A DNA stretch of 64,000 bases from Streptomyces sp. NBC_00234 (GTDB lineage: Bacteria; Actinomycetota; Actinomycetes; Streptomycetales; Streptomycetaceae): assembly GCF_036195325.1 (NCBI RefSeq), contig NZ_CP108101.1, positions 248,001 to 312,000 of the forward strand, read 5' to 3'. Below, in pieces: positions 56,001 to 63,529 of the stretch. Numbering within the stretch: the first letter of the stretch is position 1; each line of letters opens with the position of its first letter. The translations under genes and the position numbers were made by a program. The notes beneath the pieces are model-generated. The model searched no databases, was not told where the DNA came from, and saw only the letters and a list, made by a program, of their open reading frames with translations.

Positions 56001-58952
56001 ACCTGCGTCGAGGAAGCGGCGAAGACCCGCTTCGACCTCGGCCGGGCACCGCTGGAGAGGGCGACCCTCATCCGCGTCTCCGCCGAGGACCACGTGGTCG
56101 TCCTCACCGTCCACCACGTGGTGGCCGACGGCTGGGGGCTCCAGATCGTCGTACGCGACTTCGCGGCGCTCTACCGGGCGCGGTGCCACGGCACGGATTC
56201 CCCGCTTCCCGTGCTGGACGTGCAGTACGCCGACTGGTCGAGCTGGCAGCGGGCCCGCGTCGAACAGGGCGACTACGACGCGCAGCTCGACTTCTGGCGC
56301 GAGACGCTCGCGGAGGCTCCGTCGCTGCTGGAGTTCCCGGCGCAGCTGCCGCGGCCCGCGACGATGACGAACCGGGGCCGGACGGTGCGCCGCGTCATCT
56401 CCGGCGAGCTGGTCGACGGGGTCCGCCGGATCGGGCGCGAGCACAACGCGACGCTGTTCATGACGCTGCTCGCCGCGTTCAACTGCCAGCTGCACCGCTA
56501 CAGCGGGGCGCAGGACATCGCCGTAGCCACTCCGGTGTCGACGCGTTCCGTCGAGATCGAGGACGTGGTCGGGTTCTTCGTGAACACGATCGTGTTCCGC
56601 AACCGGCTGTCGGGACAGGACCCCTTCACGGACCTGCTGGACCGCGTGCGCGCCACGACGCTGGCCGCCTACGCCAACCAGGACGTGCCCTTCGACCGGG
56701 TCGTGGACGCGCTGCAGCCCAACCGCGACCTGAGCATGAGCCCGCTGTTCCAGGTCATGTTCACGCTGCACAACGCTCCGTACTCGGAGATCGACCTCGG
56801 CGACCTCGTGCTGGAACGGCTGCACGCGCCGACCAGTACCGCCAAGTTCGACGTCAGTCTCGACCTCGCGGAGGACGCGGACGGCCTGCACGCGATGCTG
56901 GAACTCAACGCCGACCTGTTCGAGCCGGAGGCGGGCGAGCAGCTCCTCGACCACTTCGAGGCCCTGCTGACCAGCATCGTCGACGATCCGCGGAACACCG
57001 TGGCCGGGCTGGAGATCCGGCCGGCGGACGAGGCCAGGTCGCAGAACGCGCTGGCCACGGGGCCGGATGCCTTCACGCCGCCGGCCACGGCCGAGGCGCT
57101 GGAGCACTGGGCGCGGGTGACCCCGGACGCACCGGCCGTCATCGACGGCGACCGCGTCTGGAGCTACCGCGAGCTGCGCGACCGCGTGGCGGCGCTGGCC
57201 GAGCGGCTGTCCGGGGCGGCCACCACGGCCGAGCCGGCCGTCGTGGTGTGCGCGGAACGGTCCGCGCAGTACATCGTGGCCGCCCTCGCCTGCGGTGAGA
57301 TCGGGGCGACGTACGTCCCGGTCAGCCCGGCCGTCCCCGACCGGCGGATCGCTTCGGTGCTGGAGCGGCTGGGTGAGGTCGTCGCCGTGACGGACGACGA
57401 GCAGTCGGCCCGGGTGGCCGCTCTGCTCGGCACCGGCGCACGCGACGGCTCCCACCTGATCCTCGACGAGGGCCCGGCCACGGCCGGGTCGCGGACACTG
57501 GGACTGCGGAAGCTCCACCCTCGTCAGCGCGCCTACGTCATCTTCACCTCGGGAACGACCGGTGAGCCCAAGGGCGTGGAGGTCGAACAGGCCGGTCTGC
57601 TGAACCACTTGGAGCTGATGGCCCACGAGCTGGAACTGTCGCAGGGCGACGTCGTCGCGCAGACCGCCTCCCAGTCGTTCGACATCTCGGTCTGGCAGAT
57701 GCTCGTCGCCGTGATGCGCGGAGCGACGACGGTCGTCAGCCGTGACGACACCAGCCGCGACGCCGGAGCGCTGATCACGCTGGTGCGGGAGCGGAACGTC
57801 AGTGTGCTGCAACTCGTGCCCGGCATGATCAGGGCCCTTCTCGACCAGGCCGCGGAGGAGGACCTGCGCGGGCTGCGGTTCCTGATCGCGACCGGTGAGG
57901 CCCTGCCGCCGGACCTGTGCGCCCGATGGCTGCACCGTTTCCCCGGTATCCCGCTCGTGAACGCCTACGGTCCCGCGGAGTGTTCGGACGACACCCACCT
58001 CGTCGTCCTGACGCCGCAGCCCGCCGACCGGGCCGTCACGATCGGCCGCCCCGTCGCGGGTGTCACCAGCCATGTCGTGGACGCGGAAGGCCGGTCCGTG
58101 CCGTTCGGTGTGCCCGGCGAGCTGGCCATCGGCGGCCTCGCCGTGGGGCGCGGCTATCTCGGTGACCCGCGGGCCACCGCGGAGCGCTTCGTCCCCGATC
58201 CGCACTCCGCCGTCCCGGGGGCGCGGCTCTACCGCACCGGCGACCGTGCCCGCCTGCTGCGCGACGGCCGGCTGGAGTTCCTCGGCCGGCTCGACGACCA
58301 ACTGAAGGTCCGGGGCTTCCGGATCGAGGCCGGTGAGGTCGAGACGGCCCTGTGCGAGCTGCCCGGGGTGACCGAGGCGGCCGTCGTCCTGCGTGACCTG
58401 GACGGGCAGTCCATCCTCATCGGCTGTCTCGGCGGCAGTGAACGCGACCCCGCCGTGGTCGCCGCCGCTCTCACCGCGCGTCTTCCGCGGTACATGGTGC
58501 CCAGCGGCTACGTGTTCGCCGACCGTCTGCCCCGTACCCCCAACGGCAAGATCGACCGCGCGGTGCTCCAGCGCGGGGACGTGGTGGTCGAGCGGGTGCG
58601 CAGGCACTTCGAGGAGCTCGCCACACCCACCGAACGGCTCGTGGCCTCCGTGTTCGCGGAGTTGCTCGACACGCCGAAGGTCGGCGCCCTGGACGACTTC
58701 TTCGTTCTCGGCGGTCACTCCCTGCTCGCCACCCGGCTGGTGTCGGAACTGGCCGCGCGTACGGACACCGAACTCGCGCTGCGCGCCGTCTTCGAGCAGG
58801 CGACCGTGCGGAGCATCGCGAGCGAGCTGGACCAGATGCAACTGCGGAGCCTGAGCGAGGCGGACCGGCTCGAACTCGAAGCACTCCTCGCCGGAGTGAG
58901 CGACGACGAGGCGCGTGCCCTGCTGGCTTCCGATGACGAGGGGAACGCGTGA
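44097..58952 (+). CDS. lipopeptide NRPS: FAAL-ACP-(C-A-PCP)x4
   Basis: A protein of about 4,950 residues. Nucleotide layout: fatty acyl-AMP ligase (about 44100-45780; YTSGSTGSPRG, end KTSSGKIQRL), ACP (NLDSLAAVE, 45970-45990), C1 (HHAITDFWS at 46542), A1 (47540-49050), PCP1 (GGHSLRA, about 49170), C2 (HHIVSDGRS), A2 (50730-52130), PCP2, C3 (HHIVGDGWS at 52869), A3 (53830-55420, Lys2-like), PCP3, C4 (HHVVADGWG), A4 (57060-58590), PCP4 (GGHSLLA). No epimerase, methyltransferase or thioesterase is present. A fatty acid is loaded and four residues are added. Codes read by eye: A1 DPEDLGRVCK, A2 DAWLVGAVAK, A3 DPHHFLLRAK, A4 DIWQITADDK. A GTG at 44013 would add 28 weakly biased residues. A charged C-terminal tail probably docks to the next NRPS. 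Confidence 0.95.
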   Translation: MDTHNSVVDVIRRNVRERGADVTYEFLAESGGTDSKLSILEIDARARAVAAALLREAAPGSRVMLLYPPGELFVVGFLATLYAGMVAVPVYPPDPMRIARTLPRLRAVVQNSDAQIVVSTELVQAFTAELFGQAPELARLPWLVTEQVMLSGADDWRQPVLAPDSVALLQYTSGSTGSPRGVVVTHANLLSNGGAIAESFGLTPDDVTVSWLPFYHDMGLLGGVLQPMLSGISNVLMSPLDFMRRPMRWLETIAERGATVSGGPNFAFDLCVNKSTEAERAGLDLSNWRVAFCGAEPVRHHTLQRFSDAFAGSGFDASALLPCYGLAEATLFVSGSARGNGAERARIDRQALEKGSAVTRADGDHVVSSGRVATGHEIAVVDPETRKRVAPGGVGELWVSGPSVATGYWGDDTATAGTFAARIDGEQRPFLRTGDLGFTRDEQLFVTGRLKEMMVIRGRNLYAHDIEETALLATPWARPGCGAVFSVEVEDGEQCVVLHEVKADTPAEQLAQAADAIAAAVLDEYGVAVADVVLLSPRSLAKTSSGKIQRLAGRASYVDGLVEGELYRRASAGGPAAGDVTFVFPSRAELLELPQDERIEEIERSLSRTAGRPGDMPRATTVAELNLDSLAAVELAFRIEEHLGTVVDPTLLLRPTALREVAVAIDAQLALAPRPSALPAAAGGVAHTGPLSAGQESLLFIRELEGPDCQQNVSVAVRLAGPADLDVLAAAVRRLGERHPILTSRFGTDGSRRRQAIGSGGVFALEVTDLTGLPESALHARADACALEPFDIEGGDVARARLFTGVGAPVLVLAQHHAITDFWSVVTLLDELSSVYGSLLAGRTPQLPPAVGYEEFVRWQQDYERSPQWQDDERYWLDLLAGEVHAPTLPYQERPQDDQGVAQHRVTVAPQLLAQLEAIARECETTLFSVLLAAFEVLVDAHSGDGEFIVGATTTGRPEARFRNTLGYFVNTIPVRAEPSAHASVAELIRGTGQQLRESLSHQHFPYSRLVELLRARGNASAVVNAAVVFERPHNAVGNDVTSVMFGAGTRSAELGDLTLEPFPVGVLASQFDITLHAVPVDDALLAHLLVRADRFDPAFAEQLAQQYLDLLGQIASRREAPVGALRLAGAAQSLARADVAARTVPGVTSVHELFEATAERTPEALALVSGDLELSYAQVESAANRLAHALRREGLRPEDTVGLCLRRSPELVVAMLAVMKSGAAFVPLDPGLPQARLADMVSDARCARILCHEATAELAGALGATMRVDEEDGSGALLPDDRPALTVGDSSLAYVIFTSGSTGRPKGVQIEHRSLLSYLRSFLDTFDVVAGDRVLQFAPLTFDPCLEEIFSTWIQGATLVLRDEAVLDSPEHFWTWCEEQQLTLVDIPTAFFHVLVTALDSGVEVPKALRSILIGGEAAHPDKLAQWFAADRAHVSLYNRWGTTETTVCSTIALLGPESGRVARARDISVGADMTDAVIHVLDSSLEPVADGVVGEAYIGGVGVGRGYASAPRKTAERFVPDPFSSAPGRRLYATGDLVRRSADGELRYIGRADQQVKVRGYRIELGEVDVALRRHPEVAEAAVVASRASGETELIAAVTGDGIDVEGLRDWLHQELPGYMVPTRLFVLGHIPLTSNGKVDADAVREHAHAAAHSVESAAMTPVETRLAAVWREVLDVAGVGLDDDFFALGGHSLRAADLNTRVRKEFGVKPPLRMFFESVTVRAQAARLAELAPADAVSGRELPAPVVAAEPRLSLGQRRLWFLEKFAPGSSAYVVPGVLRLYGALDRDVLRSALDTIVSRHSALRTGFRDEGGTPVAFVREDLACPFEIVDRTAIAPVLRESELTSLASAYARSAFALDEPPLVRAALVEFADDESALLLAFHHIVSDGRSMEIIAGELAELYGRRTRGDDEVPPALTYDCAQWAADESARLESADGQRGLEFWTRHLSGAPRALDLPVDRPRPALQTFTGDRVPLVLSPEDSALLRGLAREQRATVFMALSACMASTLARLSGQERVVIGVPDANRPDDGAYDDVVGFFVNTVPLCFEAAAGDSARKLVDRARSTTLEAMAWNWVPFSAIVEAVGHDRDPSRSPVFQAILDVRSGALPTPAIPGLRVETAPLYTGTAKTDLTFEITDDGAALTGWLEYNADLFLPESAQQIARLFTETARAMAHEPDRGISTPAATAVLAHWPAVTESADVPWAAAAGEPDETFWARFDRVADARSGAVALESDDRTLTYGDVRTLVERIAGVVARRFAVAPGDVVAVAVEPSVEAVLAVLAVQRCGAAYLPIDPAYPAERKAFMLADSGALGTVTRELVEEALSAPEVAHPLPDVRPDSAAYLMYTSGSTGRPKGVLISHRSLANLALAQAGCFGITADSRMLQFASMSFDASVWEIFPTLASGGTLCVVARDHALVGETLAQVLEDRAVTVCLLPPSVIASLPVRALPRLETLVSGGEAARSELIARWQPGRRFVNAYGPTEGTVAVTASECLPNRPVSLGSVLPGATTYVLDAARRPVVTGAIGELHIGGAGLALGYHNRPELTAAHFLPDPFSDAPGARMYRTGDLVRLRADGTLDYCGRSDSQVKLRGYRIEPTEIESVLLADSAVSEAVVRPMDGVLVAYVETADPALTPAVFAERCTAALPAHMVPAAFVVRPELPRLPGGKADTGRFGRPQRDDYVSGGFTRLASDTERTIGRIWSEVLEIGTIGSSDDFFAIGGHSLLATVITSRVSEDLGRDIPLRALFEAPVLREYAALCESALPGATAGAIAAHACGDDAPLSLMQERLWILEELERGSGQPDASSGLYHLAGAIRLTGVLDESALQRAVTRLVERHTTLRTTLSDDGEALTQRTHDHVEVSLSRSALTAATAEQRAAEAMDFVAREATTPMDLATGPLLRVRLLEIEPDDAVLVLTLHHIVGDGWSMEILKRDLTHFYTDEVSREVIDPLPPLEVTYEQFARWQRHQLDSGALDGSVAYWCEQLDGLPRLSLPMARKTSEPATARGNRVRAEIPAGLRSEIERLATGSGATTFMVLAAALQVTLGRLAGQRDFAIGVPIAGRRHREVEDLIGFFINSVVLRADLSENPSFAELLGRVRASTLDAYEHQDVPFETLVGKLAPERDLTTTPLFQVYLNMLNIPQQKAGLPGLEVSAFSVPDLGAKFDLTFYVEPAGEQLSLDLVYAADRFDEPVMDELLAQWVRVLEQAVADSGQAIDSLRLDTPTARQQLPDPAEPLDGTWFGSVVEQFESWAAREPRRVAISEPGQDLNYGDLAWGTSALAGILSQNGVAKGDVVAIYGERCASLVWAILSVMRTGASFAVLDPSYPAHRIADCLAVARPTAFLQLESAGTVPLAVESALQEHGLRCRFELPTNLDDARHLLPQGLEPPEAVAVGPRDCAYIAFTSGSTGKPKGIRGSHGSLTHFVPWMAETFGLRDTDRYSMLSGISHDPLHREVFTPLVTGATICVPAQVDVETPGRLAQWFRTQQISVSHLTPPMARLFDQLTIAPGTMPWLERVFFLGDALTSRDVRAITRMAGSATCVNLYGSTESQRAVGYFVVPAADGVADEDPGVTYPLGRGMKDVQLLVLNAAGNQAGIGEAGEIVIRSPHLALGYAHDPELSAAKFLRGPFTDLEDDRVYRTGDLGRYLPDGSVTSLGRADNQVKIRGYRVEMDEVQRAMRAVPGVQDALVVAREDASGETSLIGYMVTKPGAKVAGHEVKAAVGARLPSYMVPAFVVPLDAFPLTPNRKIDRAALPEPSSLPGTHEDGQQAVVSPTEELVAGVWQDVLGAPRVLPDDNFFNLGGHSLMATQVVSRVRRVFGCEIALRTLFEKQTVRQLAAHIDSIAGGTTPSAPIVALPRTGPLPSSYGQERLWILDQLEGETGAYNSPTVVRMRGPLDREALSATLDELVQRHEVLRTRLVMNEGTVQQIVEDGAGMTMPLDFVDLSAEPAETVEQRWQTCVEEAAKTRFDLGRAPLERATLIRVSAEDHVVVLTVHHVVADGWGLQIVVRDFAALYRARCHGTDSPLPVLDVQYADWSSWQRARVEQGDYDAQLDFWRETLAEAPSLLEFPAQLPRPATMTNRGRTVRRVISGELVDGVRRIGREHNATLFMTLLAAFNCQLHRYSGAQDIAVATPVSTRSVEIEDVVGFFVNTIVFRNRLSGQDPFTDLLDRVRATTLAAYANQDVPFDRVVDALQPNRDLSMSPLFQVMFTLHNAPYSEIDLGDLVLERLHAPTSTAKFDVSLDLAEDADGLHAMLELNADLFEPEAGEQLLDHFEALLTSIVDDPRNTVAGLEIRPADEARSQNALATGPDAFTPPATAEALEHWARVTPDAPAVIDGDRVWSYRELRDRVAALAERLSGAATTAEPAVVVCAERSAQYIVAALACGEIGATYVPVSPAVPDRRIASVLERLGEVVAVTDDEQSARVAALLGTGARDGSHLILDEGPATAGSRTLGLRKLHPRQRAYVIFTSGTTGEPKGVEVEQAGLLNHLELMAHELELSQGDVVAQTASQSFDISVWQMLVAVMRGATTVVSRDDTSRDAGALITLVRERNVSVLQLVPGMIRALLDQAAEEDLRGLRFLIATGEALPPDLCARWLHRFPGIPLVNAYGPAECSDDTHLVVLTPQPADRAVTIGRPVAGVTSHVVDAEGRSVPFGVPGELAIGGLAVGRGYLGDPRATAERFVPDPHSAVPGARLYRTGDRARLLRDGRLEFLGRLDDQLKVRGFRIEAGEVETALCELPGVTEAAVVLRDLDGQSILIGCLGGSERDPAVVAAALTARLPRYMVPSGYVFADRLPRTPNGKIDRAVLQRGDVVVERVRRHFEELATPTERLVASVFAELLDTPKVGALDDFFVLGGHSLLATRLVSELAARTDTELALRAVFEQATVRSIASELDQMQLRSLSEADRLELEALLAGVSDDEARALLASDDEGNA

Positions 58953-61900
58953 TGGCCCACACCGAAGCGGCACAGGGCTCGTTGGAGAACCTGTCCGACG
59001 CCAAGCGGGAGCTGCTGGCTTCGCTGCTGCTGGCGCGGGGCAGGAAGCGGGCCGCCGGACGGCTGATCCAGCCTCGCGACCCGGCTCGGCCGGCCCCGCT
59101 CTCGCGGGGTCAGGAGCAGCTCTGGGTCGCCGAATCCCTGGCGGACGGACAGCCGTTGTACAACGTCCCGTACGGGCTGCGGCTGCGGGGTGATCTGGAG
59201 GTGTCGGCCCTGCGGGCCGCGTTGGACGGAATCGTGGCCCGCCACGCCATCCTGCGCACCGTCTACCGCCGGCGTGACGACAGTGGCCTGGAGCAGATCG
59301 TCGAGCCGGCCGGGCCCGTCGCGCTGCCGGTGGAGGAGGCTGCCGACGAGGAGGCCGCGTTCGCCGCGGCGCAGCGCGAGGCGGCGGCGCCGCTCGACCT
59401 GCTCGACGGACCGGTGCTGCGCGGGCGTCTGTTCCGCATCGCCGCCGACGACCATCTGCTCGTCCTGGTGGTCCATCACATCGCCACCGACGCCTGGTCG
59501 GTGGGCGTCCTCCTGGAGGATCTCGCCGAGTTGTACGACGCCGCGCGCTCGTCACGTGAACACCGGCTGCCCGCGCTCGACATCGACTACGCGGACGCGG
59601 CGGCGCACGAACGCGGCCGGGAGCCCGCGGACTACGACGGTCTCGTCGGCATGTGGCGGGAGCGGATGGACGGGGTGAGTCCGCTGGCGCTGTCGCCGAG
59701 CGCCGACCCCGACACGTCCAGGACGGGGAACCGGATCCGCCGTCACTGGGGCGGCGGGCTCGGTCACGCGCTCCAGCGGGCCGCCGACGCGCGGCGCACG
59801 ACCGTGTTCAACGTGATGCTGACGGCGTTCGCGGTGCTTCTGCACCGCTACACCGACACGTCCAGGTTCGCCATCGGTACGGTCATGGCGAACCGCGGCA
59901 GCCAGACGGACCGGCTGATCGGTTACTTCGCCAACACGGTGCCGGTCGTCGCCGATGTGGCGCCCGGGGCGGCCCTCTCGGACGTGCTCGCGGGTGTGAC
60001 CCAGCAGTCCTTGTGGGCACGTGAGCACCAGATGCCCTTCGACGTGCTCGTCGACGGGATCTCACCCGAGCGTTCCCTGGCCGGGAGTCCTCTCTTCGAG
60101 GCCATGTTCGTGTTCAACAACGCGCCCGGCCACGAACTGCACCTGCCGGGGCTGACCCTGTCCCCCGCCCATCTGCACTCCAGCACGGCGAAGTTCCCCC
60201 TCGACCTGTCCTGCGCGGTGGCGGGCGACGACGTGATGGTGTCGCTCGAATTCGACGCCTCGGTGCTCGACGACGAGGCGGCGGAGCGCCTGCTCGGGCA
60301 TTACCGGAGGCTGCTGGACGGCCTGTGCGAGAGTCCCGGACTGCGCGTGGACGACGTCGGCATGCTGACGCCGGCGGAGCATGAGCTGGTGGTCGGCACG
60401 TGGAACCGTACGGAGCAGGAGTTCCCGTCCGGGTCGACCGCGCACGGGCTGTTCGAGGAGTGGGCGGACCGCAGGCCCGGAGCCGTCGCCGTCGTGTGCG
60501 GCGAGGAGTCCGTCACCTACGGGGAGCTGGACGTACGCGCCAACCGGCTCGCCCACACGCTGCTCGCACAGGGCTGTGGGCGCCACGAACGCATCGGTGT
60601 GTGCCTGGAGCGCGGTACCGACCTCGTCGTCGCCCAGCTCGCCGTCGCCAAGATCGGCGCGGGGTACGTACCGCTGGACCCGGCGTATCCGCAGGAGCGC
60701 CTGCAGTGGATGCTGGCCGACTCGGGGGCGCGGTTCGTCATCGGCGGGACGGGCGCCGCGGTGGTCGGGGACGCCGGGGTGACGGCCGTCGAGGTCGCGT
60801 CCGCGGCCTCCTCCCCCGTGTCGCGCCCGGACATCGACGTACGGCCCGAGGACCTGCTCTACCTGATCTACACCTCGGGTTCGACGGGCCTGCCCAAGGG
60901 CGTCCTGCTCGATCACCGGGGACGTGTCAACAACTTCACCGACTTCAACCGGCGCTTCGGGGTCGGCCCCGGGGACCGGGTGTTCGGGGTGTCGGCGCTG
61001 GCCTTCGACATGAGCGCGTACGACGTCTTCGGCACGCTCATGGCCGGCGCGACCCTCGTCTTCCCGACGCCCGAGGACGAGCGCTCGCCCGATCGCTGGA
61101 TCGAGGCGATCGAGCGTGAGGGGGTCACGGTCTGGCACTCGGTCCCCGCACTGTTCGGGCTGCTGATCGAGGAGGCGGAGGCCCGCACCGGCGGCCGGCT
61201 GCCGGTCCGGCTGGTGCTCCTCGGCGGGGACTGGATTCCGCTGGCGCTCCCGAACCGGGCGCGCGGGCACCTGAGCGAGGCGGCGCAGGTGGTCAGCATG
61301 GGCGGGGCCACCGAGGTGTCGATGGACTCGACGATCCATGTGATCGAGCGCGTCGACCCGCGCCGCCGGAGCATTCCGTACGGCGCCCCGATGGCCAACC
61401 AGACGGCGTACGTGCTCGATTCGACCCTGACCCCGCTGCCTGTCGGTGTCGCGGGCGAGCTCTACCTCGGCGGAACGGGTGTCGGCTGGGGCTACCACAA
61501 CCGCGCCCGGCTGAGCGCCGAGCGCTTCCTGCCCGACCCGTTCGCCTCCGCTCCGGGAGCGCGGATGTACCGCACGGGCGACCGCGCCCGTTGGATGCCC
61601 GACGGCGACCTCGAACTGCTGGGGCGCATCGACTTCCAGATCAAGATCAACGGCTATCGCGTCGAGACCGGGGAGATCGAGGCGGCCCTCCGTGACCTGC
61701 TCGGCGGTGGCTCCTGCCTGGTGGCGGCCCACGGGGCACGCGACGGGGCGAAGACCCTGGTGGCGTACCTCGTCGCCGCGCCCGGAGCCGAGGGCCCGAG
61801 CGACGACGAGCTGGAGCGGGCTCTCTCGACCCGCCTGCCCCGGCACATGGTGCCGGCCGCGTTCGTACGCCTGGACGCCTTTCCGCTGACCGGCAACGGG

Positions 61901-63529
61901 AAGATCAACCGGGCTGCGCTGCCCGCCCCGGTCGTCACGGCGCACCGCGGGCGCGGAGCGGAGAGCGACACCGAGCGGACACTCGTGGCGCTGTGGCGCG
62001 AGGTGCTCGGCGTCGACGAGGTCCCCGTCGACGCGGGCTTCTTCTCGCTCGGCGGCAACTCCATCGCGGTCATCCGGATGGTGAGCGCCGCCCGGCGGGC
62101 GGGGCTGACGATCACCCCCCGGATGGTCTTCTCCCACCAGACGATCGAGACGCTGGCGAAGGCACTCGACGAGGACGACGCCCCCGCCGCCGAGAACACC
62201 CCGGCGCGACCGCGGGACACCCGCCTCGTGGCAACCCCCAGTCAGCGCCACATGCTGACGGTGCTGGAGAACGACTGGGTTCCGGGCCTGTACCGGATGC
62301 AGTCGACGACACAGCTGCCCTTCGCCGTCGACCCGGACGCGTTCACGGATGCCTGGCGGGCCCTCGCGCGACGTCACGCGTGTCTGCGTACCGGTTTCCG
62401 CCGGGCGGAGGACGGCACCTGGCTGCGCGTCGTGGCGGACGAGGTGGAGCCGGCCGTCGAGCTGCTCGACTGGAGCGGGCGCGACCCGGAGACGATCCCC
62501 GACGACCTCATCGCCCGTCTGGAGAGCGAGCGGGCGCACCCCGTCGACGTGGCCGCCGCCCCCCTGTGGCGGGTGTGGCTGGTCCGTGGCCCTTCCTCGT
62601 GGTGGATGGGGCAGGTACAGAGCTATCTGCTGGCCGACGGCTGGTCGAACCTGGTGCTCCTCGACGAACTGCTGGAGCTCTACCTCGCCACCGTCCAGGG
62701 GCAGCCGGCGCAGCTCCCGCCGGTCGTGGAACTCGGCGTTCTCGGCGACGGCTCGGACCTGGAGAAGGACACCGCGTTCTGGCGCCGGCAGCTCACGGGG
62801 GCACCGTCGACCCAGCTGGCCGCGGCGCCCGGACTGCTCGGTCCCTCGCGATTCTCCCGGCTGGCGGCACGGCTGGAACCAGCGGTGGGCGAGGCACTGC
62901 GGGCACGCGCCGCGGAGCACGGCCACACGTTTTCGACCTGGGTGTGCGCGGGCTGGGCCCTGCTGGCCGCGGCGCGTCTGGAGCGCACCGATGTCACCGT
63001 CGGTGTGGTGTCGGCCGGCCGCGACCGCGCGTACGAAGGAGTGGAGCGCGCGGTCGGGCTGTTCATCGCCGCCCTCCCGGTACGGGTCTCGGTCGACTGG
63101 GACGAGCCGCTGACGGCCCTGCTCGACCGCTTCCAGCTCGCCCGCGTCGAGGGCGCCGAGCGGACGTCGGTGGACACCGGGGTCCTTCAGCGGATGGGCG
63201 GGGACGACAGCGCTCTCTTCGACTCGGTCGTCGTCGTCGCCAACTACCCGGTGTCCTCGGCGCTGCGTGCCCAGCAGGAGACGGGCGGACAGCCGGGTAC
63301 CGGGAGCGACGGCACCCGCAACCAGACCGAGTTCTCCCTGCGCCTCGACGTCACCGACGATGCCGAGTCCCGCATCGTCCTCTCGTACTACGGCGATCGC
63401 ATCAGCGACTCCGAAGCCGGGCGCCTGCTCGACGACTACCTCGCGCTGCTGGGCGCCATGGCCGGCACACCTGCGTCCACCCCGGGCCAGGTCCGCCCTC
63501 CCCACCACCTGACTGGAGTCACCCGATGA
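58952..63529 (+). CDS. NRPS: C-A-PCP followed by a C-like domain lacking the catalytic His
   Basis: A 1,525-residue NRPS. The N-terminal LSDAKRELLASLLLARGRK segment may dock to the preceding synthetase. C5 (about 59090-60360; HHIATDAWS) is intact. A5 (60430-61930) has FDMSAYDVFG and MGGATEVSMDS; ten-position code by eye DMYHLGMMDK. PCP5 has GGNSIAV. The terminal C-like domain (62230-63470) reads SYLLADGWS where HHxxxDGWS is expected. The ATG overlaps the previous stop (TGATG), and its stop overlaps the aminotransferase start (ATGA). It adds the fifth residue; further NRPS genes probably follow outside the window. Confidence 0.94.
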   Translation: MAHTEAAQGSLENLSDAKRELLASLLLARGRKRAAGRLIQPRDPARPAPLSRGQEQLWVAESLADGQPLYNVPYGLRLRGDLEVSALRAALDGIVARHAILRTVYRRRDDSGLEQIVEPAGPVALPVEEAADEEAAFAAAQREAAAPLDLLDGPVLRGRLFRIAADDHLLVLVVHHIATDAWSVGVLLEDLAELYDAARSSREHRLPALDIDYADAAAHERGREPADYDGLVGMWRERMDGVSPLALSPSADPDTSRTGNRIRRHWGGGLGHALQRAADARRTTVFNVMLTAFAVLLHRYTDTSRFAIGTVMANRGSQTDRLIGYFANTVPVVADVAPGAALSDVLAGVTQQSLWAREHQMPFDVLVDGISPERSLAGSPLFEAMFVFNNAPGHELHLPGLTLSPAHLHSSTAKFPLDLSCAVAGDDVMVSLEFDASVLDDEAAERLLGHYRRLLDGLCESPGLRVDDVGMLTPAEHELVVGTWNRTEQEFPSGSTAHGLFEEWADRRPGAVAVVCGEESVTYGELDVRANRLAHTLLAQGCGRHERIGVCLERGTDLVVAQLAVAKIGAGYVPLDPAYPQERLQWMLADSGARFVIGGTGAAVVGDAGVTAVEVASAASSPVSRPDIDVRPEDLLYLIYTSGSTGLPKGVLLDHRGRVNNFTDFNRRFGVGPGDRVFGVSALAFDMSAYDVFGTLMAGATLVFPTPEDERSPDRWIEAIEREGVTVWHSVPALFGLLIEEAEARTGGRLPVRLVLLGGDWIPLALPNRARGHLSEAAQVVSMGGATEVSMDSTIHVIERVDPRRRSIPYGAPMANQTAYVLDSTLTPLPVGVAGELYLGGTGVGWGYHNRARLSAERFLPDPFASAPGARMYRTGDRARWMPDGDLELLGRIDFQIKINGYRVETGEIEAALRDLLGGGSCLVAAHGARDGAKTLVAYLVAAPGAEGPSDDELERALSTRLPRHMVPAAFVRLDAFPLTGNGKINRAALPAPVVTAHRGRGAESDTERTLVALWREVLGVDEVPVDAGFFSLGGNSIAVIRMVSAARRAGLTITPRMVFSHQTIETLAKALDEDDAPAAENTPARPRDTRLVATPSQRHMLTVLENDWVPGLYRMQSTTQLPFAVDPDAFTDAWRALARRHACLRTGFRRAEDGTWLRVVADEVEPAVELLDWSGRDPETIPDDLIARLESERAHPVDVAAAPLWRVWLVRGPSSWWMGQVQSYLLADGWSNLVLLDELLELYLATVQGQPAQLPPVVELGVLGDGSDLEKDTAFWRRQLTGAPSTQLAAAPGLLGPSRFSRLAARLEPAVGEALRARAAEHGHTFSTWVCAGWALLAAARLERTDVTVGVVSAGRDRAYEGVERAVGLFIAALPVRVSVDWDEPLTALLDRFQLARVEGAERTSVDTGVLQRMGGDDSALFDSVVVVANYPVSSALRAQQETGGQPGTGSDGTRNQTEFSLRLDVTDDAESRIVLSYYGDRISDSEAGRLLDDYLALLGAMAGTPASTPGQVRPPHHLTGVTR

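Noticed and set aside
44484..59555. Very long open frames on the minus strand opposite the NRPS genes (one of 2,650 codons at 44484-52436 and one of 2,364 codons at 52461-59555).
   Set aside because: They arise from the third-position GC bias of the real plus-strand genes. Their translations are low-complexity and carry no recognisable domain, whereas the plus strand gives textbook NRPS motifs.
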